Positions 35,874-47,160 of a DNA stretch of 64,000 nt are shown here, one piece after another. Positions within the stretch are counted from its first letter, which is position 1; the number at the start of each line of letters is the position of its first letter. Both the position numbers and the translations under genes were made by a program. Source of the DNA: Tipula vernalis (lineage: Eukaryota; Arthropoda; Insecta; Diptera; Tipulidae); assembly GCA_958295665.1 (NCBI GenBank), contig OY282558.1, forward strand, positions 43,462,389 through 43,526,388, read 5' to 3'. The notes beneath the pieces were generated by a model. The model was not told the DNA's origin, ran no database searches, and saw only the letters and a program-made list of their open reading frames with translations.

Positions 35874-36677
35874 CAGTCCAATTCTGACGATAAGACTCTT
35901 AAGACTCTCTTAGCTAAGACCCAGTTTGTAAATTATTTTTTTTAAGACGAAAGTCTTAATCGGTATTCTGGCGGTGATAGTCTTAATATTATGTACTAAA
36001 AACTCTCCAAAGATTGTGTAGAGCTGTCAAATGGTATTTTTTCTCTTTTTCCTAAAATTTTCTGAAATTTTTGAGATACATATATTTGCGTTTGCTTTTG
36101 CTTTTCTTTACTTAAATACCATTTTATTTATTTAACTAGAACAAATTTATTAAAATTTCATCCTGTACTTTTATAGATCCAATTTTCATTCTATTTTGTA
36201 ATCCGTCCATTTTGTTTTTTTTTTACATCTGTATTCTGTTTGTACACTGCAATTTCTTTGATATAAATATTTTTTTTTTATTATTAATTCCAATAAATTT
36301 AATTTTATAAATTTGAATTATACTTATTGAAATTTTGAAAAAATTTAAATAAGAATAATTTAAATTGATAAAGAAATTTAAATAAAAAATTGTATAATAA
36401 TAAATAATAATTTTAATATGCTATATGTACATATGAAAAATTAAACCCATCCAACATTTCATTGCTCTTTTCTCTCTATATGAGAAATTATAAATTATGA
36501 CGCTTAAGACCATCAAATGTGTCGATGCTACATAAGACCGTGTTTTAAGATTAATGACAGCTATGACTATGTGCAGAATAAGAAATAAGTCTTAGTTAAG
36601 ACCCGAGTACTAAAATAAAATAAAAGTCTTACATTAGACGATTTTTTAGTCTGTGACTGTGCGTCAGAATAGGCATG
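35874..36677. mobile_element. 804-bp non-autonomous DNA transposon with TAA target duplication
   Basis: The satellite reads TTTCTAAGAAATG in uncut units; here TAA occurs at 35871-35873 and again at 36678-36680 around the insert. The ends are imperfect inverted repeats (CAGTCCAATTCTGACG and, reversed, CATGCCTATTCTGACG; 13 of 16 match). A 3-bp TAA duplication is typical of PIF/Harbinger. Inside, TAAGAC/GTCTTA words are repeated about a dozen times near both ends, while the centre is plain AT-rich DNA with no transposase. Confidence 0.8.
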
Positions 36678-37162
36678 TAAGAAATGTATAGAAATAATCG
36701 AGCAATCAAAATGAAAATTGTCACAGCAATTACAGGTCCCGAAACCTATTGATAGAGGTATCAACTATCGTAATCGGACCATTTTAGATTTTTGCCGCCC
36801 AAAAACTTGTGGGCTATAGCACAGTTGATTTTCAATAAAATTGAATTTTCTAAGAAATGTTTAGAAATAATCGAGCAATCAAAATGAAAATTGTCACAGC
36901 AACTACATGTCCCGAAACCTATTGATAGAGGTATCAACCATCGTAATCGGACTATTTTAGATTTTTGCCGCCCAAAAACTTGTGGGCTATAGCACATTTA
37001 ATTTTCAATAAAATTGAATTTTCTAAGAAATGTTAAGAAATAATCGAGCAATCAAAATGAAAATTGTCACAGCAATTATAGGTCCCGAAACCTATTGATA
37101 GAGGTATCAAGCATTGAAATCGAACCTCGATTTTCTGTGAACGACGTTGCTATCCGGATTGG

Positions 37163-37267
37163 GAGTACTTGTAACAGTACATCGAGTACGTGTAAAAGTA
37201 CGTCGAGTACGTGCAAGAGTACGTTGAGTACGTCTGAGAGTATGTCGAGTACATCTATGAGTACGTC
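37163..37267. repeat. 21-bp minisatellite, block 1
   Basis: Five units of the type GAGTACGTGTAAGAGTACGTC, preceded by TGCTATCCGGATTGG. Confidence 0.9.
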
Positions 37268-37646
37268 TTAATTTTCTATGAAGTGTGTGGAAATAATGAA
37301 CTAATTTAAATACGGATTGTCATAGCAATTACAGGTCCCGAGACCTATAATTCGAGATATCAAGAACCGCAATCGGAGCACAATTGCAGATTTTAGAATT
37401 TTAGGGCTTTGAGTCGGCTGATCTTCAGTAAGATCTACAGTAAGGTGATTTTCTTCAAATCAAATTTTGTAAATGCGGTTTGGCATAACAATTACAGGTC
37501 CCTAAACCTATCATTCGAGGTATAAAGAGCCGCAATCGGAGCACAATTGCAGATTTTGGACTTTTTGCGCTCTGAATCGGCTGATCTACAGTAAGGTGAT
37601 TTTTTCAAATCGAATTTTCTATGAAGGACGTGGCTATCTGGACTGG

Positions 37647-37752
37647 GAGTACTTGTAAGAGTACATCGAGTTCGTGTAAGATTAAGTCGAGTACGTGTAA
37701 GAGTACGTTGAGTACGTCTAAGAGTAGGTCGAGTACATATAAGAGTACGTTG
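37647..37752. repeat. 21-bp minisatellite, block 2
   Basis: Five units as in block 1, preceded by GGCTATCTGGACTGG. Both blocks sit at the same place in the surrounding satellite, so a composite unit of about 484 bp has been duplicated. On the minus strand the 21-bp period gives a leucine-rich heptad-like frame (37605-37811), which is probably a by-product. Confidence 0.9.
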
Positions 37753-37764
37753 TAATTTTTACAT

Positions 37765-39830
37765 ATAGTATACTCGTATAACAAAAAAATTGTGCCGATT
37801 TCCTCGTACAAGCAAGTATCATTGTGCGCGAGCGTTATTTAGCCTTTTATTTAATAGATATGTACCTTAATAGATATATTTCCTAACAGTTTACGTTGGC
37901 TAAAAAAATTCTCCCAATTGGCTTATTTTCTTTTGAATGTGTGAAGTGGACAATCTTCTGACGTGATTTATGTAATTCTTTCTAAAATACAATTGTTCCA
38001 TTTGATGCGGGTTTGAATTTTTTTTTTAGTGCTGTTTAGAATTTAAATGTCAAAAATGTATGTTTCATTAACGGAACTTAAGTAACAAATTGGACACAAC
38101 TTTGTACTATCTTAATACCTTTTTTTTGTTGTGCTTTTCTTCAACATCTGATACAGTTCTTTGGAATAAAGCTTTCAATAATTTTTCTGAATAAATCCTG
38201 ATTAACAAAATTATTATCAATATCACGAAAGTTTACGAACGAAAAATTAAAATTTGAATCTTTCTGTATAAATTGTGCTTCTTCTGGGAGGCAATGAATT
38301 CTAAAGAAATTAAATATTTTACGAGTGTGGACTTGAAAATATTTAAATTAGCCAAAAATAGAAATTTGAAATATAAAAAGAGAAATTTCAGATACCTGAG
38401 ACAATTATGTTTTGCTCCAACACTGTTTGGTGTATAAATAAGTTATCTATTCAAAAATAAATATTTAATCATAAAATAGATTTTTGTTGTTATAGAGAGT
38501 ATTGTTGTTGCAAAGGTAGCTATAGAGCTAACAAAACAGTACATACTATATACCTATGTATAGACTAATGACGATGTTTCAAGTATATAATACAAATAAT
38601 ATAACGAGGAATTTCTAGCATAATTATGAAAATGGAAAAAATGTATAAAACCAAGTAGAAAAAACAACAAAAATTTAAAATTTTCTCATTCACAACAAAA
38701 CACTCAAGATAAAAATTATGTCTGAAACGTGGTTGAATTGGTTAAATAGGTTTTTGTGTGTTTCGGTTGGAACATGGAAATCATTATGATGGTAAAGATT
38801 TTTGGTTTTCATTTTTTATTTTATTTTTTTCTGTACAAAAATCATAATTTTCATTTGGCTACCTTTATCTTGGTTTTGTATATACATAAATATATTTAAA
38901 TGAATAACTAATCGTAATGTACCCCAAAATAGGTCAAACGATCTATGTATATGTAGAATAAGCTTACTCTCAACTTAATCAGAAAACCGTTTGTCTCTAT
39001 TGATTTTAGGTGAAATTATTAACAAGTCAACTATGCCACTTAAACAATTCTTAATTACAATAATTAAACAAAGTTGAAACAAAAATAATGATAGTGCTGC
39101 TCTAAAAGACGTGAAAACTTAATAATAACCAACCAAAAAGCACTTTATACACAAAACTTTTCTAATTATCAAAAAAAAAAAAAAAACTGTAATTATGTAT
39201 TTCGTAAAGACACAAAATAATTCAACTTGTTTAAGTTGAAATTCTAATTTCTCACTTTGGCTTTATAAATTTTTGCTTCCTTTCATTTCATTTAATTTTT
39301 TTTTGCTTGGATTGATTAAAATTTTAATTTTAAGTGATAATGATAAATTATGCTGATAATGATAAAGTTTTTATTTTTTTATTTTGTAGTGTTAAAACTT
39401 TTGGGGTGTTGTTGTAAAAACCAATTTGAAATAGTTTTAAAGTTTTTTTTATCGGTTTACAACAACAATTTTCACTTTTGAAAAATAATTAACGCTCCAA
39501 ATATACAGAAGAGTTATAATGATTTCGTAGAATATCGAATGGTAATTAACGTTTTATAGTTTTTAAGTTGGGGAACGTTTAATTATAAGAAATATGACAG
39601 TTAAAATTTTCACATATAGTTGTCGGATGTGTTAATTATTCTTAATTAGCACGCGGTTTTCGTGAAAATTTGGTTAGTCGAAAATCAGAAAAATGGAGTT
39701 GAGCTTCAGATAAGTAACAGACAGGCGGACAGATTTCAATGGAAGCAATTTTAGCCTGACGAAATTCGTCGTTTATGGCATTCAAAAAACTCACTTAAAT
39801 AAAAATTCCAATAGATGGCTCTATACCAAT
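37765..39830. other. AT-rich gene-poor stretch
   Basis: No gene, RNA or repeat that I can support. Confidence 0.5.
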
Positions 39831-39835
39831 TTTTG

Positions 39836-40241
39836 TTATCACTGTGTTCCATTGGAAACAATTTGCTACAGCCAAGTACTTGTGAGTAGATGTTGTTCAA
39901 TGGAACGCAAATTTTTGTGACAATAGTAAAACATAACCTCAATTTAAATAAAACTTCTAGATTTTGGCAAAAAATACGTGGTTCTACTAATAATAATAAG
40001 TAATAAAACATTAAACAACAAAATAATTAAAATATTGCACACAATATGTTTTTATTATGCATGTCAGTAAATTCAAATTCTAATCAAAAAATTTACTAAT
40101 TTTTTACAAAGAATGCCAAGTTCTGTGTATGGAAAAGTTTCAAAATAAACTAGATACAACTTTATAACTAAATGAGCATTATTTAGAAAATCGATGCATT
40201 TATCAAATGAGCCAAAAACGCAAACTTGGTTGGATTAGGGT
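39836..40241 (-). repeat. Dispersed repeat R1, copy 1
   Basis: Shares long blocks, in reverse orientation, with 44372-44597 (AAATGCATCGATTTTC, CTTGGCATTCTTTGTAAAAA) and with 49705-49885 (CAATTTGCTAC...CCTCAATTTAAA as complement). The unit ends at 40241 with GGTTGGATTAGGGTT, directly touching the LTR end of gypsy element 3. Confidence 0.75.
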
Positions 40242-40369
40242 TGTAATATTCTGAAGTCTCTTTTGTTTAATAAAATATGATTTGTTTATCTGTTTTTTTT
40301 AGTTAGTTTATTTGTTTTTTTTTTTTTTTTTTTTAATTAATATCTAATTCATAATCTTCGAGATAAGAT

Positions 40370-41037
40370 GTTTTTTTAATTTCTCTACGTGATTTTTTAT
40401 TACTCTGTCCGATAATATTATTTGCTTTATTTACATCAGGATGATGATTTTTTGTTGCTTTAGGAGCATGAATGTCATTTAAATTACTTTCTTCATAAGA
40501 GTTGTCTGATGCTCCGATTTGATCATTAACATTATTACTACCGATAAAAGTACCTTTATTACAAACTAAATCATAATGATCTATTAATTCTGTATTTTCC
40601 TTTAAAATACTCTATTTCTTCTATATTTACCCCCTTTCTCATCCCTTACAAGAAACGAATTATCATTGAAACACCTAAGTACCCTGGCCGGAACCCAAAT
40701 TGTCCCGTTCCTTAACAATATATTTTCATTTTCAACTAGCGCTGGCAGAACTTTTGAACTTCTATTATAATATTTAACTTGCTGGTTTTGTCTAAAATTC
40801 AACTTTGACTTAATCAATTACTTGTGGTTGCAACTTTTCAGTAAGACATGGAATTTTTGCTCTCAAATTTCTAGACATTAACAATTGCGATGGGGAGAAT
40901 CCTAAAAATTTCAAAGGTGTTTTTCTGTATTCCATTAAACCCAACGTTATTTCTTCGCCCGACTCCCTAGCTTTTTTAATAATTTGTTTACAAACTCCCA
41001 CAGCTTTTTCAGCTAATCCGTTGCTTTTTGCATACAA
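40370..41037 (-). pseudogene. Integrase C-terminal region of gypsy element 3
   Basis: From the high-coordinate side: SNGLAEKAVGVCKQIIKKA (catalytic Glu in AEKAV), LMEYRKTPL, then FSPSQLLMSRNLRAKIP and, after a frame change at about 40810, NGTIWVPARVLRCF and GGKYRRNRVF ending at 40602. A charged, AT-rich tail frame continues to about 40340 with shifts. Confidence 0.75.
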
Positions 41038-41471
41038 CGGACTCGAAGGTCTTCAATTCCATATTCATTGCAGAACTTTCTGAATACAAAACTACTGAAT
41101 GGATTATTATCAGAAGTAATTGTATCCGGAATTCCCAATCTAGAAAATACTACTTTAAAAACTTCTTTAATTTCCTGAGCCGTTTTAATTTTTATTTGTG
41201 CTAGTTCAATCCAATTTGAGTAGGAGTCCACAATCACCAAATAAAATTTGTTATTTAATTCAAATAAATCAGAACAATTTCTTTCCCACGGCCTTTCTGC
41301 AATTCTGTAAAGACTTAACGGTTCCTTACAATTTTTGTAGATGTACAGTAGATTTACTAATAAAATTATGTATATCCTTGGGCATATTAGGCCAAGTTCT
41401 CGAGCTTTCAATATAGTCTTTTCTGTACCCAAATGGCCCATGTGGATACACTCAAGCATTTCATTCTTCAT
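41013..41471 (-). pseudogene. Integrase core of gypsy element 3
   Basis: It starts with the HHCC domain (HMGHLGTEKTILKARELG, with one Cys region degraded), then CSDLFELNNKFYLVIVDSYS with the first catalytic Asp, and TSDNNPFSS with the second at about 41100. The third (Glu) lies in the adjoining frame near 41010. A frameshift at 41030 separates the two parts. Confidence 0.8.
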
Positions 41472-41601
41472 TGAATTTGGGAAAATTATCTTTCTGTTTA
41501 GAAAAAGAATTGAATCAGAAATAGGTATATTGTCCCTATTTTTATAATAATGTTTTAACTCAGGGCTCAGTTTATTCTAACAAGGCCAAGAATTATTTAA
41601 T

Positions 41602-41967
41602 TTAAAAATTACGAATTGTAATTCCGATGATCCGGACTTTATCTTTAATAAATGATCGTGATAGTGTATCGGCAATAAACATCTTCCTACCTGTTACATA
41701 TATAATATCAAATTCAAACTTCATTAGTTTAAGTAACATTCGCTGTAATCTTACAGATACTTTATTGAGATACTTTTTTGAAATGGTAACTAACGGTTTG
41801 TGGTCTGATTGAACAACAAACCGATGACCGTACAAAAACTGATAGAACTTATCAGTCGCAAATACCACGGCTAAAAGTTCCTTCTCTATTTGTGCGTATT
41901 TTTGTTCTGCACATGTCAATGCACGAGAAGCGTACGCTACAGGATTTTGTTTTGCATCAAACAACAT
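41602..41967 (-). pseudogene. RNase H of gypsy element 3
   Basis: NPVAYASRALTCAEQKYAQI, KELLAVVFATDKF, SDHKPLVTI and FIADTLSRSF follow in the standard order. The preceding TDASKDGLG motif is in another frame at about 41970-41990. Confidence 0.8.
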
Positions 41968-42245
41968 CCAAGGCCATCCTTTGATGCGTCAGTCTGAACA
42001 ATTATTGGCTTATTCATATCAAAAAAGACCAAAGCTGGTTCCTTACTAATTTCGTTTTTTAAGTTTTCTAAAGCTAAGTCATGCTTATTCTTCCATATGA
42101 ATGGTACGTTATCTTTAGTCAGTTCTCACAATGAAGCTATTGTCTCTGACAAATTTTTCATAAACTTAGCCAAAAACTAGAATATTCCCAAAATCCTCAT
42201 TAATTCTTTCTTATCTTTTGGTTGTGCGTAGTTACGCATACATTT
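41968..42245 (-). pseudogene. RT C-terminus of gypsy element 3
   Basis: Shifted pieces on minus read MRNYAQPKDKKELMRILG, then FMKNLSETIA, FIWKNKHDLALENLK and the RNase H lead-in. The thumb is present but everything before it, including the YxDD box, is missing. Confidence 0.7.
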
Positions 42246-42299
42246 AACGGCAGAGGCATTTTAGTTAAAAAGGTGGCTCTATACTAATTTTGCTTGTTT

Positions 42300-42509
42300 G
42301 AAATGTTATTGTTTAACCATTGTAATATAATCAGATCGTAGTATAAACCTACCTTTATAACACATTTGTAAACCTACCTTAAGTTTGTAATAGAAACCCT
42401 CATGTAAACCTAGCATTAAGATAATGGAGTCATAACGGAGATGTACAAGCTAAAATGAAGTCATAGAATTACACGTGTACACAAACAAAAGAGACTTAAG
42501 AATATTACA
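42300..42509 (+). repeat. 5' LTR of gypsy element 4 (start uncertain)
   Basis: It ends AAAAGAGACTTAAGAATATTACA at 42509, followed by TGGTGTCAGGT as primer site. TAAACCTA words are repeated at 42345-42412. The left boundary is not fixed; a possible TGTTATTG start lies near 42304. Confidence 0.5.
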
Positions 42510-42531
42510 TGGTGTCAGGTAAAAAATAAAA

Positions 42532-43394
42532 TTGAGAAAAATGTCAGCCGGAATTGGGGCAAACGAAAATTTTCCAATAATGTGTTTCGAGAAAAACGTG
42601 GCTGAAACTTGGAAAAAATTGAAACAACGCATGGATATATATCTTACTGCAACGGGAAAGGATGCTTCAACCGAAAAAGTTAAAATTGACATTCTTTTGG
42701 ATAAAATTGGTGAAGAAGAGATCGACATTTCAAACCGAAGAAATTAAATTTAAGGACGTAATAGAAAAATTTGACACGTACTGTTTCCCTCTTAAAGATA
42801 TTACAACGGAAACATACAAATTTCACACCATCAAACAGAAAGATGGACAATCGTTTGCAAATTTTCTGACAGAACTGCAAAACCAGGCCAAGAACTGTGA
42901 GTTTGTGTGTTCTAAGGATACCTGTAAAACTTCGTTTGTGGGCAAGATGCTGAAAGATATTATTATTGAGAGAACCTGAATTGTCGTTGGAGAAAGCGAT
43001 GGAGTTCTGCAGAGAAGTAGAGGCGAGCAAAACATATGCAAAGTTGCTTGAAAGCAAATGGAATATGGCAACAGAGAATGAACAAGTTGACGTCGCAGTA
43101 ATAAAAAAAAAAATTGGTAATTGGTCTACTAATTACGAAAAATATCCGAAGTCGAATGAATCGGCAACGTCAAACAAATGTTGTTTAAAATGTGGTAAAG
43201 TTCATCAGATTGGAAAGTGTCCTGCCTTTGGAAAGAGTTGTTTCAACTGTGGTGTAAAAGGTCATTTTGCCAGTTGTTGTTTTAGAGGAAAATCTATTTC
43301 CAATAAATCAATAAATCAGATTAGTCAATTGGATGAAAAACCTGGACGTGGTCAGGAAGAACGTGATCAACTGTTAAATTTATTTGTGCTATAG
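42532..43394 (+). pseudogene. gag of gypsy element 4
   Basis: MSAGIGANENFPI starts at 42541. The capsid blocks AETWKKLKQRMDIYLTATGK, then after a frameshift (about 42735) DVIEKFDTYC and DGQSFANFLTELQNQAKNCE, then after a second shift (about 42975) PELSLEKAMEFCREVEASK are in family order. Two zinc knuckles close it: CLKCGKVHQIGKC and CFNCGVKGHFASC (43183-43280). It ends at a TAG at 43392. Confidence 0.85.
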
Positions 43395-43432
43395 ACTTTA
43401 GGGTCAATTGATACCAATAAAGAAAATTAAAT

Positions 43433-43909
43433 TTGGAAGGAAAAATTGTATTTGGGGGAGAACTTGGTCCAATTTATGTTGATACTGGAGCCGACATCAA
43501 CGTTTTGCCTGCTAAATATCTAAAAAATGGGGGTAAGTTACAAACCACAGCGATAACTTTAAAATCATATGGAAATCATTGTATAAAACCAATAGGTATT
43601 TGTAATTTGAAAGTTAAAACAAAGCAGAGTGTAGAGAAAAATGTAGAATTTGTTATAATTGATCAAGACTTGGAGCCATTATTGTCAGGGCAAACATGCA
43701 TCGATCTTAATCTTGTTAGACGAATTGCATCTGTTGACACTCAATTGTTCCCAAGTGAGAAACGAGTTTTCATTGAAATGTTTAGGTCACAGTTTGAGGG
43801 GCTAGGTTGTATACCTGGGGAGTATTCCATAAAATTGAAAAATGATTATATTGGTTTAGTCAATGCTAATCGAAGGGTAGCTTTCGGGTTATACGGGAAA
43901 TTGGATTAA
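43433..43909 (+). pseudogene. Protease and RT linker of gypsy element 4
   Basis: The retropepsin motif YVDTGADINVLP (about 43477-43512) is intact, then LKSYGNHCIKPIG and the LSGQTCIDLNLV region. The chain continues through FEGLGCIPGEYSIKL and stops at TAA 43907, just before the RT body in the next frame. It is a candidate domain with an intact active site but no intact polyprotein around it. Confidence 0.8.
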
Positions 43910-43921
43910 ACGTTAGTTGAT

Positions 43922-44266
43922 TTGGAGAAGCGAAACAATATTTCAAAAGTTGAATATCCAACCGAGTTTGTCAGTTCTATGATTATAGTTGAAAAACCAA
44001 ATGGGTCCTTGAGAATTTGTATAGATCCAAAACATTTTAATGGGCAGATTATGCGAGAGCATTATAAGATTCCAACTTCGGATGAAATTATGTCTCGTTT
44101 GACTAACAAGAGATATTTTACGGTTATTGATATGAAGGAAGGGTTTTGGCAGATTTGTTTGGATAAAAAAAGCTCAGATTTGTGTTGTTTTAATACACCA
44201 TTTGGAAGGTACAAATTTAATCGTTTACCTTTTGGGATATCAGTCGCACCTGAAGTATACACATAA
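43922..44266 (+). pseudogene. RT N-terminal half of gypsy element 4
   Basis: FVSSMIIVEKPNGSLRICID, HYKIPTSDEI, FTVIDMKEGFWQICLD (first catalytic Asp), FNTPFGRYKFNRLPFGISVA, then PEVY and an abrupt end. The YxDD box and thumb are missing. Within its length the frame is undamaged. Confidence 0.85.
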
Positions 44267-44279
44267 CAACTACACCATC

Positions 44280-44700
44280 ATTTGAGCGTGAATAGTTGCG
44301 AGTAGATACAAGTACATGTGAGTAGTTTGCTAATGCGAATGGAACACGCTTTATGTAAAATGTCTTTTTTTAACCCTAATCTAGCAAAGGTGTGCCTTTT
44401 TGCCTCATTAGTAAAATGCATCGATTTTCAAAATAATGTTAATTTAATGATAAACTTGTATGTATTTTATTTCGAAATATTTCCTTACATTCCATACAAT
44501 GTACTTGGCATTCTTTGTAAAAATTTAGTAAATTGTTTGATTTAAATTTGAATTTATGTACTAACATAACAAAAATATGTTGGTTGGATTAGGGTTAAAA
44601 ACAAATAATTTTTTGTTTATGTTTGTGATACCATGCGGCAATTGTTAAATCGTAAAAATATTTTAATTATTTTTGTTTGGAATTTTTATTAACACTTAAG
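44280..44700 (+). repeat. Dispersed repeat R1, copy 2 (rearranged)
   Basis: 44372-44597 starts AACCCTAATCTAGC and ends with the complement GGTTGGATTAGGGTT; its inside is the reverse complement of 40060-40241. The piece before it (CAAGTACATGTGAGTAG at 44309) matches copy 1 in the other orientation, so the copy is rearranged. Confidence 0.65.
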
Positions 44701-45061
44701 CTAATGGTCCTTCAAGCCGGATTGGGAATTGCAGAACATTTTCAATATTGGGAACGGTGAATCTATTGGCGTCTATTTTGGCGATTTTGTCAGCATTTAC
44801 TTAAGCGAGGAAAATCTCAGCACTGCAATCTAGGAGAAATATTTGTGAGTAAAAATTTTCTGGTTATTACATAAACATTTGTCGTTTAATGGAACTAAGT
44901 GAAATACAGTGAAAATTTGGAATATTTGACAATTTTTTTTTTGGTGAATTTTTACCATAGTGTATAACAAAGTGTGACCTTGGTTATTGGTATTTTATAA
45001 GTCGAAAGTTGAAAAAACAATATAATTGTGATAACGGTTTATAATTATTGTAAAAGCTACA

Positions 45062-46240
45062 ATGAGCGTAAGTGAAGTTGAAAAAGCAACGTTGAAGGAG
45101 AATATTACTCGCCGAGGTCAATCTAACTCCTGCAATGAACTGAATGCCGCACACGCGCTAGAAGATGTGAATATACGACTTGAAGCTTTGGAGAAGGCCT
45201 ATTTGGATTTCAACGAGTATGATTTCCAAATATTATCGTTAGGTCAGCCATCTGAATTAGAAGTTATTGAAACACGATATTTCGCAATTAAATCTAAGCT
45301 GCATAAAGCGGCATCGGACCGCAATACCGTTTTCAAGCACCTTCAGCAACAGTTTCACGAGTCCATGTTGGCGTTTGCCGACCAACAACGCGGGTATTTG
45401 GAAACTTTATCAACAAGCTTCGCGACGCCCAACAATGACCAACATGATGTTCGATTGCCGAAATTGAATATACCTCATTTTTGCCGAGACTATGCAGATT
45501 TTCCCGCTTTTCGCGATTTATACGAATCATCTGTGCATAATACGGAATCTTTGGGCAATGCGCAGAAATTTCAGTATTTGAAAGGATTGCTTAAAGGGGA
45601 AGCCGCAACGTTGATTCGGGATATAAACGTTACCGACGCTAATTATGCAGGCGCCTGGACGAAAATCATCGAACGATACGATAAGAAAAGATATATTGTT
45701 TCCAATCTCTTAAATACGTTCTTTAATATTCAGCCAATACAACAGAGAAATAAACTAAGGCAAGGGCTGTACAACATCGCAGATGAAGTTCTTAGAGGTT
45801 TGAAAGCATTGGGTAGTGAAGCTCAAACGCGAAATCCTTGGTTGACTGCCCTTTGCTTGGGCAAAAGCATCATCAGAGAAGGATTTTCCAACGGTAGCTG
45901 AATTTATGAAATTCTTAGGAAAAGAATATGATGAAATCGAAATGGTTGCAGGGCCCTCAATGAAACATCAAATGTCATCTATGATAGAAAAGCACAAATC
46001 GTCGCTTCTTTTGAATCACTTCCATGTTTTCTATGTAATGAAGATCACCATTTGTCTACGTGTCAGAAATTTCAAAAGTTGGACATAAGCTCAAGAAGGG
46101 AAGTTGCACAAACCAATGGAATTTGTTACAACTGCTTATCAAGGAATCATCGTGTTACTTCATCGTGTGTAAACGACGACATCATACGTTACTACAAGAC
46201 AATACAAATGTTTCATACAATACTGCAAAAAGCCAAGTGA
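45062..46240 (+). pseudogene. gag of BEL element 2 (DUF1759 type with zinc knuckles)
   Basis: ATG 45062 starts a 279-codon frame with an N-terminal helical region, the family signature RLPKLNIPHFCRDYADFPAF at about 45450-45510, and YLKGLLKGEAATLI. A frameshift at about 45840-45900 and others at 45930-46060 split the rest. The knuckle region reads CFLCNEDHHLSTC (46018-46060), then NGICYNCLSRNHRV (46115-46160). It is more complete than the gag of BEL element 1. Confidence 0.85.
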
Positions 46241-47160
46241 AATGGTACGGTATAGCGCCTAATCAACCAGCAGTAAAACTTAACAATTTACAAATGAATG
46301 AAGAAAAAGTTGAATGTGAAACAACAGAAGAAAGCATGGAAATCCACCTAGCTACAAACTTGAAATGTGCCTCTACGATTTTACCAACTGCTCTAGCCAA
46401 GGTGAAGGATGTTGCTGGGAAGTTTGTGTTATGTAGGATTCGTTTAGATTCTGGTTCATAGGCGTCATTTATTTCGGAAGCTTGCATACAGAAAATAGGA
46501 CTGCCAAGAAAAAGGGCCAAATTCACTGTATCTGGTATTGCTACAAATAACCAATACATAAGAGGAATGACTTCGATCGTCATCAAATCTAGGTTTAATT
46601 CAAATAAATTGTTTGAAAGGAATGTATGTATATATATTAAACAGACTGACCACCATTTCTCCAGTGGCCACATTTAATATAAAAAATTATGATTATTTGC
46701 AAAATCTTCAGCTAGCCGATCCTAATTTTGACCAATTAAACGAAATAGACATTGTATTAGGTTCAAACAAATTTTTCGAAATAATAGAAAATGGGAGATT
46801 AAAGGGAGAAGATGAAAATCCTGTTGCCCAAAATACTACTTTGGGATGGGTATTAGCAGGAAAAGCAAGTCACAAATCATCCAACATACAAAATTTTAAC
46901 ATTGTAGTTAATGAGGACAATATCGATCAAACGCTAAAGAAATTTTTCGAGTGTGAGGACCTAGATAACTCTATCAGCATGCAGTCTAAGGAAGAAGCAG
47001 AAGCTGAGGCGCATTTTAAAGCAAATTTATCTAGAGAAATAGATGGAAGATATAAGGTTGCCTTACCATTCAAGTCACCTGGTCCAGTGCTTGGCCAATC
47101 ATTATTTCAAGCGATACAAAGATTAAAATCAGTCGAGCGGCGAATGATAAACAACTATAT
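46241..47160 (+). pseudogene. Protease and linker of BEL element 2
   Basis: After TALAKVKDVAGKFVLCRIRL comes the catalytic LDSGS, with a TAG at 46459 where the family has a Gln codon (LDSGSQ), then ASFISEACIQKIGLP. The second part, from 46613, has IDIVLGSNKFFEII, NTTLGWVLAGKA and ALPFKSPGP, as normally precedes Pao RT. One stop and at least one frameshift. Confidence 0.8.

Larger units (their letters stand above)
35520..37760. repeat. 173-bp satellite array
   Basis: The marker TAAGAAATGT recurs at 35542, 35715, 36678, 36851 and 37024, giving steps of 173 bp wherever no insertion lies between. The conserved core is ATTGTCACAGCAATTACAGG then TCCCGAAACCTATTGATAGA. Two more diverged units follow at about 37290-37450 and 37470-37620. 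An 804-bp transposon splits the third unit, and two blocks of a 21-bp minisatellite are embedded at the right end. Confidence 0.9.
40242..42245 (-). mobile_element. Ty3/gypsy retrotransposon 3, 3' half (minus)
   Basis: Read on the minus strand: end of RT, RNase H, integrase, a C-terminal domain, then an LTR tail AGAGACTTCAGAATATTACA that ends at 40242. That tail differs by one base from the tail of the LTR that begins gypsy element 4 at 42509 on the opposite strand. The missing 5' half and the presence of a complementary 5' half next door suggest one family, perhaps one rearranged element. Confidence 0.8.
42510..44262 (+). mobile_element. Ty3/gypsy retrotransposon 4, 5' half (plus)
   Basis: Primer site, gag, protease and the first half of RT, all K02A2.6/mag-like, broken off after FGISVAPEVY. 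What follows is repeat R1 and then BEL element 2. It is complementary in content to gypsy element 3 on the minus strand immediately upstream, in head-to-head arrangement. Confidence 0.85.

Noticed and set aside
35625..36997. Three similar minus-strand ORFs with IPLSIGFGTC
   Set aside because: They repeat at the 173-bp satellite period and cover only satellite DNA.
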